64,000 nt of DNA. It comes from Lachnospiraceae bacterium C6A11. Its GTDB lineage: Bacteria > Bacillota > Clostridia > Lachnospirales > Lachnospiraceae. The DNA lies in NCBI GenBank assembly GCA_000702245.1, contig JNKY01000019.1, positions 62,001-126,000 on the forward strand, written 5' to 3'. The notes below the pieces were generated by a model. That model saw only the letters and a program-made list of their open reading frames with translations. It was not told the DNA's origin and ran no database searches. Below are positions 61,613 to 64,000 of this stretch, piece after piece (position 1 is the stretch's first letter; every line of letters starts with the position of its first letter). The translations under genes were made by a program, and so were the position numbers.

Positions 61613-62779
61613 ATGAAGAAAATATCGATCATCGGGTCGACGGGCTCCATCGGAACCCAGACTCTCGATATAGTCAGAGCAAATAAGAATATAGAGGTCG
61701 TGGCTCTTTCCTGCGGCAGGAACATCGAACTTCTTGAGAAGCAGGTAAGAGAGTTCAGACCGGGTCTGATATCAGTTGGAGATGAAAAGCTTGCTGCCGA
61801 TATCAGGGACAGATTAAGGGATATTTCCGGCGTAAGGATAGTGTACGGACTGGAGGGCCTCATCGAGGCGGCAACAGTTCCGGAGGCTGACATAGTTGTT
61901 ACCGCAATAGTAGGAATGATAGGTGTTGAGCCGACGATAGCTGCTATTAACGCCGGAAAAGATATTGCCCTCGCAAATAAGGAAACTCTTGTTACTGCGG
62001 GCCATATCATCATGCCGCTTGCTAAGGAGAAGGGTGTAAGCATACTCCCGGTTGATTCGGAGCATTCGGCAATATTTCAGTGCATAAGCCAAAGTAAGAA
62101 GGCTGATGGCACGCCAAATGAGATAGCAAGGCTGCTTATCACGGCGTCGGGTGGACCTTTCAGGGGACGTACAAGAGATGAGCTGTTGAATGTTACAGTT
62201 GAGGACGCTCTTAAGCATCCAAACTGGAGCATGGGCAGTAAGATAACAATAGACAGTGCAACACTTGTGAATAAAGGGCTTGAGGTTATTGAGGCAAGGC
62301 ATCTCTTTAACGTTAAGCCGGAGAATATAGAGGTTGTTGTTCAACCTCAGAGTATCATTCATTCGATGGTGGAGTTCGTAGACGGTGCGGTTATGGCACA
62401 GCTGGGAACGCCTGATATGAAGCTGCCGATACAGTATGCACTGTATTTTCCTGACAGGAGATATCTTGCGGGAGACAGACTTGATTTTACGAAGATGAAG
62501 CAGATCGTGATAGATACGGTGGACAGAGAGACCTTCAGAGGACTTGATTTCGCATACAGGTCACTTAATGAAGGAGGAGTTATGTCAACCATATTTAACG
62601 CGGCAAATGAATATGCGGTGGCTGCCTTCCTGGGAAGGAAGATAGCTTTCCTTACGATATACGATATCATTGAATTTGCAATGGATAACGTAAAGAATAT
62701 TTCTGATCCGACTGTAAAGGATATACTTGCTAAACAGAAGGAAACAGAGGAAGTGATCAGAGGAAGATTCGGAGTATGA
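61613..62779 (+). CDS. dxr: 1-deoxy-D-xylulose 5-phosphate reductoisomerase
   Basis: Second step of the MEP isoprenoid pathway, using NADPH. The 388 residues contain G-S-T-G-S-I-G-T-Q-T-L, A-L-A-N-K-E-T-L-V, P-V-D-S-E-H-S-A-I-F-Q, T-A-S-G-G-P-F-R-G and H-P-N-W-S-M-G-x-K-I-T-I-D-S-A-T. ATG 61613 behind AGGAG is preferred over a GTG at 61595. Its stop overlaps rseP (ATGA). Confidence 0.96.
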   Translation: MKKISIIGSTGSIGTQTLDIVRANKNIEVVALSCGRNIELLEKQVREFRPGLISVGDEKLAADIRDRLRDISGVRIVYGLEGLIEAATVPEADIVVTAIVGMIGVEPTIAAINAGKDIALANKETLVTAGHIIMPLAKEKGVSILPVDSEHSAIFQCISQSKKADGTPNEIARLLITASGGPFRGRTRDELLNVTVEDALKHPNWSMGSKITIDSATLVNKGLEVIEARHLFNVKPENIEVVVQPQSIIHSMVEFVDGAVMAQLGTPDMKLPIQYALYFPDRRYLAGDRLDFTKMKQIVIDTVDRETFRGLDFAYRSLNEGGVMSTIFNAANEYAVAAFLGRKIAFLTIYDIIEFAMDNVKNISDPTVKDILAKQKETEEVIRGRFGV

Positions 62780-63825
62780 GTGGAGTATTTAAGATAATAG
62801 CGATCATTCTGGTTTTCGGAATAGTTGTATTTATCCATGAGCTGGGACATTTCCTTGCGGCAAGGATGAACAAGGTTAAGGTTCTTGAATTCGCGATCGG
62901 AATGGGACCGGCGATTGCCCAGTGGGGCAAAAAGGAAACGAAATACTCGCTCAGGGCGCTTCCTCTCGGAGGATACTGTATGATGGAAGGTGAGGATGAG
63001 GAAAGCGACGATCCGCGAGCTTTCAGTAATAAATCCTGCCTTGCAAGATTGTCGATCCTTTTTGCAGGACCTTTTTTTAATTTTATTCTGGCATTTATAT
63101 TTGGCGTTATAATATGTCATTTCTGCCTAATCGATCCGCCGAAGATCGCGAAAGTGGTTGAGGGCGGTGCGGCTGAGGATGCAGGACTGCAGGCGGGCGA
63201 CGTGATAGTTGAGATTGATGGCAAGAATATCTACAACTTCCGCGAGCTTTCATACCATATCATTTCGGAGAAGAAGGGTACATCCTTCAAGCTGACCTAC
63301 AGGAGAGACGGTGAAGAGCATGTGGTTACGGTTACTCCAAAGTATGACGAAGAGGATGGAAGATATTATTTCGGCGTTTACGGAGATTACAGATCCTCAA
63401 AGAATTTCTGGGAGGAGCTTAAATACGGTTTCCTCGAGTGCAGGCTGCAGATAAAGGCGACGATCCTTTCAATCAAGATGTTGATCACCGGCGGCGCTTC
63501 AATGAACGATCTCATGGGGCCGGTAGGAATCGGTAACTATATGAGTGAGGTTATCGATGAGGCTCAGGAAGAGGGAGGCTTCGGTGATGTTATACTTAAC
63601 ATTCTCAACTTCTGCATATTGATCAGTGCAAATCTCGGTGTTATGAATCTGCTTCCGATTCCGGCACTTGACGGCGGAAGGATACTCTTCGTGCTTATTG
63701 AGATGGTTTCCGGAAAGAAGATTCCGAAGGAAAAAGAAGCGCTTGTCAATGCGATAGGCTTCGTGCTTTTGATGATACTGGTTGTATTTGTATTCTTTAA
63801 TGATATTAGAAATGTATTCTTCTAA
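62776..63825 (+). CDS. rseP: Site-2 intramembrane metalloprotease RseP/RasP
   Basis: Cuts membrane-anchored regulators within the bilayer. The 349 residues show the zinc motif H-E-L-G-H in the first span, a PDZ domain in the middle (about 120-190, A-G-L-Q-A-G-D-V-I), and the second site N-L-L-P-I-P-A-L-D-G-G-R in a late span. It overlaps dxr by four bases, as in many Firmicutes. Confidence 0.95.
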   Translation: MSGVFKIIAIILVFGIVVFIHELGHFLAARMNKVKVLEFAIGMGPAIAQWGKKETKYSLRALPLGGYCMMEGEDEESDDPRAFSNKSCLARLSILFAGPFFNFILAFIFGVIICHFCLIDPPKIAKVVEGGAAEDAGLQAGDVIVEIDGKNIYNFRELSYHIISEKKGTSFKLTYRRDGEEHVVTVTPKYDEEDGRYYFGVYGDYRSSKNFWEELKYGFLECRLQIKATILSIKMLITGGASMNDLMGPVGIGNYMSEVIDEAQEEGGFGDVILNILNFCILISANLGVMNLLPIPALDGGRILFVLIEMVSGKKIPKEKEALVNAIGFVLLMILVVFVFFNDIRNVFF

Positions 63826-63839
63826 AATAGGAGGGCGAC

Positions 63840-64000
63840 ATGGCATACAGGGATGATACTAAAAAAATAAATATCGGCGGTGTTACGATCGGTGGAGGAA
63901 GTCCTATTGCCATCCAGTCCATGACAAATACTCCGACTGCGGACGTGGAGAAGACGGTTGAGCAGATCCTCTCCCTTGAGGCTGCGGGATGCGATATCAT
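63840..64000 (+). CDS. ispG: 4-hydroxy-3-methylbut-2-enyl diphosphate synthase, 5' part
   Basis: The first 53 codons of the MEP-pathway iron-sulfur enzyme; the window ends inside the gene. The family start T-K-K-I-N-I-G-G-V-T-I-G-G-G-S-P-I-A-I-Q-S-M-T-N-T-P-T-A-D is spread over residues 7-35, leading into the TIM barrel. An AGGAGGG site lies before the ATG, 14 bases after rseP. Confidence 0.93.
   Translation, partial: MAYRDDTKKINIGGVTIGGGSPIAIQSMTNTPTADVEKTVEQILSLEAAGCDI

Overview
The window reads as the chromosome of an anaerobic Firmicute of the Lachnospiraceae type (Butyrivibrio/Roseburia/Coprococcus relatives). Reasons visible in the sequence: moderate GC, strong AGGAGG ribosome sites, sigma-A type promoters, tRNA genes without encoded CCA, a three-subunit [FeFe] hydrogenase, a pyrophosphate-type phosphofructokinase, DapL-type lysine synthesis, GatCAB amidotransferase next to aspS, and the Firmicute gene run yicC-gmk-rpoZ-priA-def-fmt-rsmB-rlmN-prpC-prkC-rsgA-rpe-thiN. 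No genus is claimed.

Layout. 1-2954: end of a carrier-protein pathway (acyl carrier protein, a BtrH-like protein of unknown role, an Sfp-type phosphopantetheinyl transferase) and a two-span membrane protein. 3068-5434: a 788-residue protein with a phosphatidylinositol-4-kinase-II-like catalytic core. 5510-6031: tRNA-Arg, tRNA-Gln and a small orphan ORF. 6202-10329: cvfB, ridA, the rpsF-ssb-rpsR operon with a structured leader, and dapL. 10388-12037: secreted GH25 lysozyme with tandem aromatic repeats. 12083-17341: aspS-gatC-gatA-gatB with GAA-loop hairpins in the gaps. 17418-19320: a glycosyltransferase and an LCP cell-wall ligase. 19595-23785: hydC-hydB-hydA hydrogenase operon.

23870-33049 is the most accessory protein-coding stretch: a methyltransferase tail remnant, a lipoprotein with an HExxH site, a pyrophosphate phosphofructokinase and an ATP-grasp enzyme on the minus strand, then a three-gene set (YwqK-like lipoprotein, tandem double radical SAM/SPASM enzyme, helical-repeat protein) that looks like an uncharacterised peptide- or protein-modifying system. 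33138-40887: an Asp/Glu-type racemase, a cytidylate-kinase-like protein, glgA, rqcH, and a large zinc-ribbon/Gln-Asn-rich/membrane/solute-binding chimera.

40900-54742 is the conserved housekeeping run for nucleotide synthesis, replication restart, translation start and quality control, and Ser/Thr phospho-signalling. remA and coaBC, usual members of this run, are absent from their expected slots; a predicted pseudoknot and a tandem repeat lie there instead. A sodium-solute symporter follows (54806-56335).

56336-57330 has no housekeeping gene. It holds a terminator, a roughly 280-base nested inverted repeat predicted to fold into a multi-branched structure, an 18-bp-stem palindrome, and a compact type I toxin-antitoxin candidate: a 57-residue hydrophobic peptide gene with an opposing promoter and opposing terminator that define a roughly 95-base antisense RNA. 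57377-64000: a bactofilin, then the conserved pyrH-frr-uppS-cdsA-dxr-rseP-ispG order for UMP, ribosome recycling, isoprenoid and lipid synthesis. ispG is cut by the window end.
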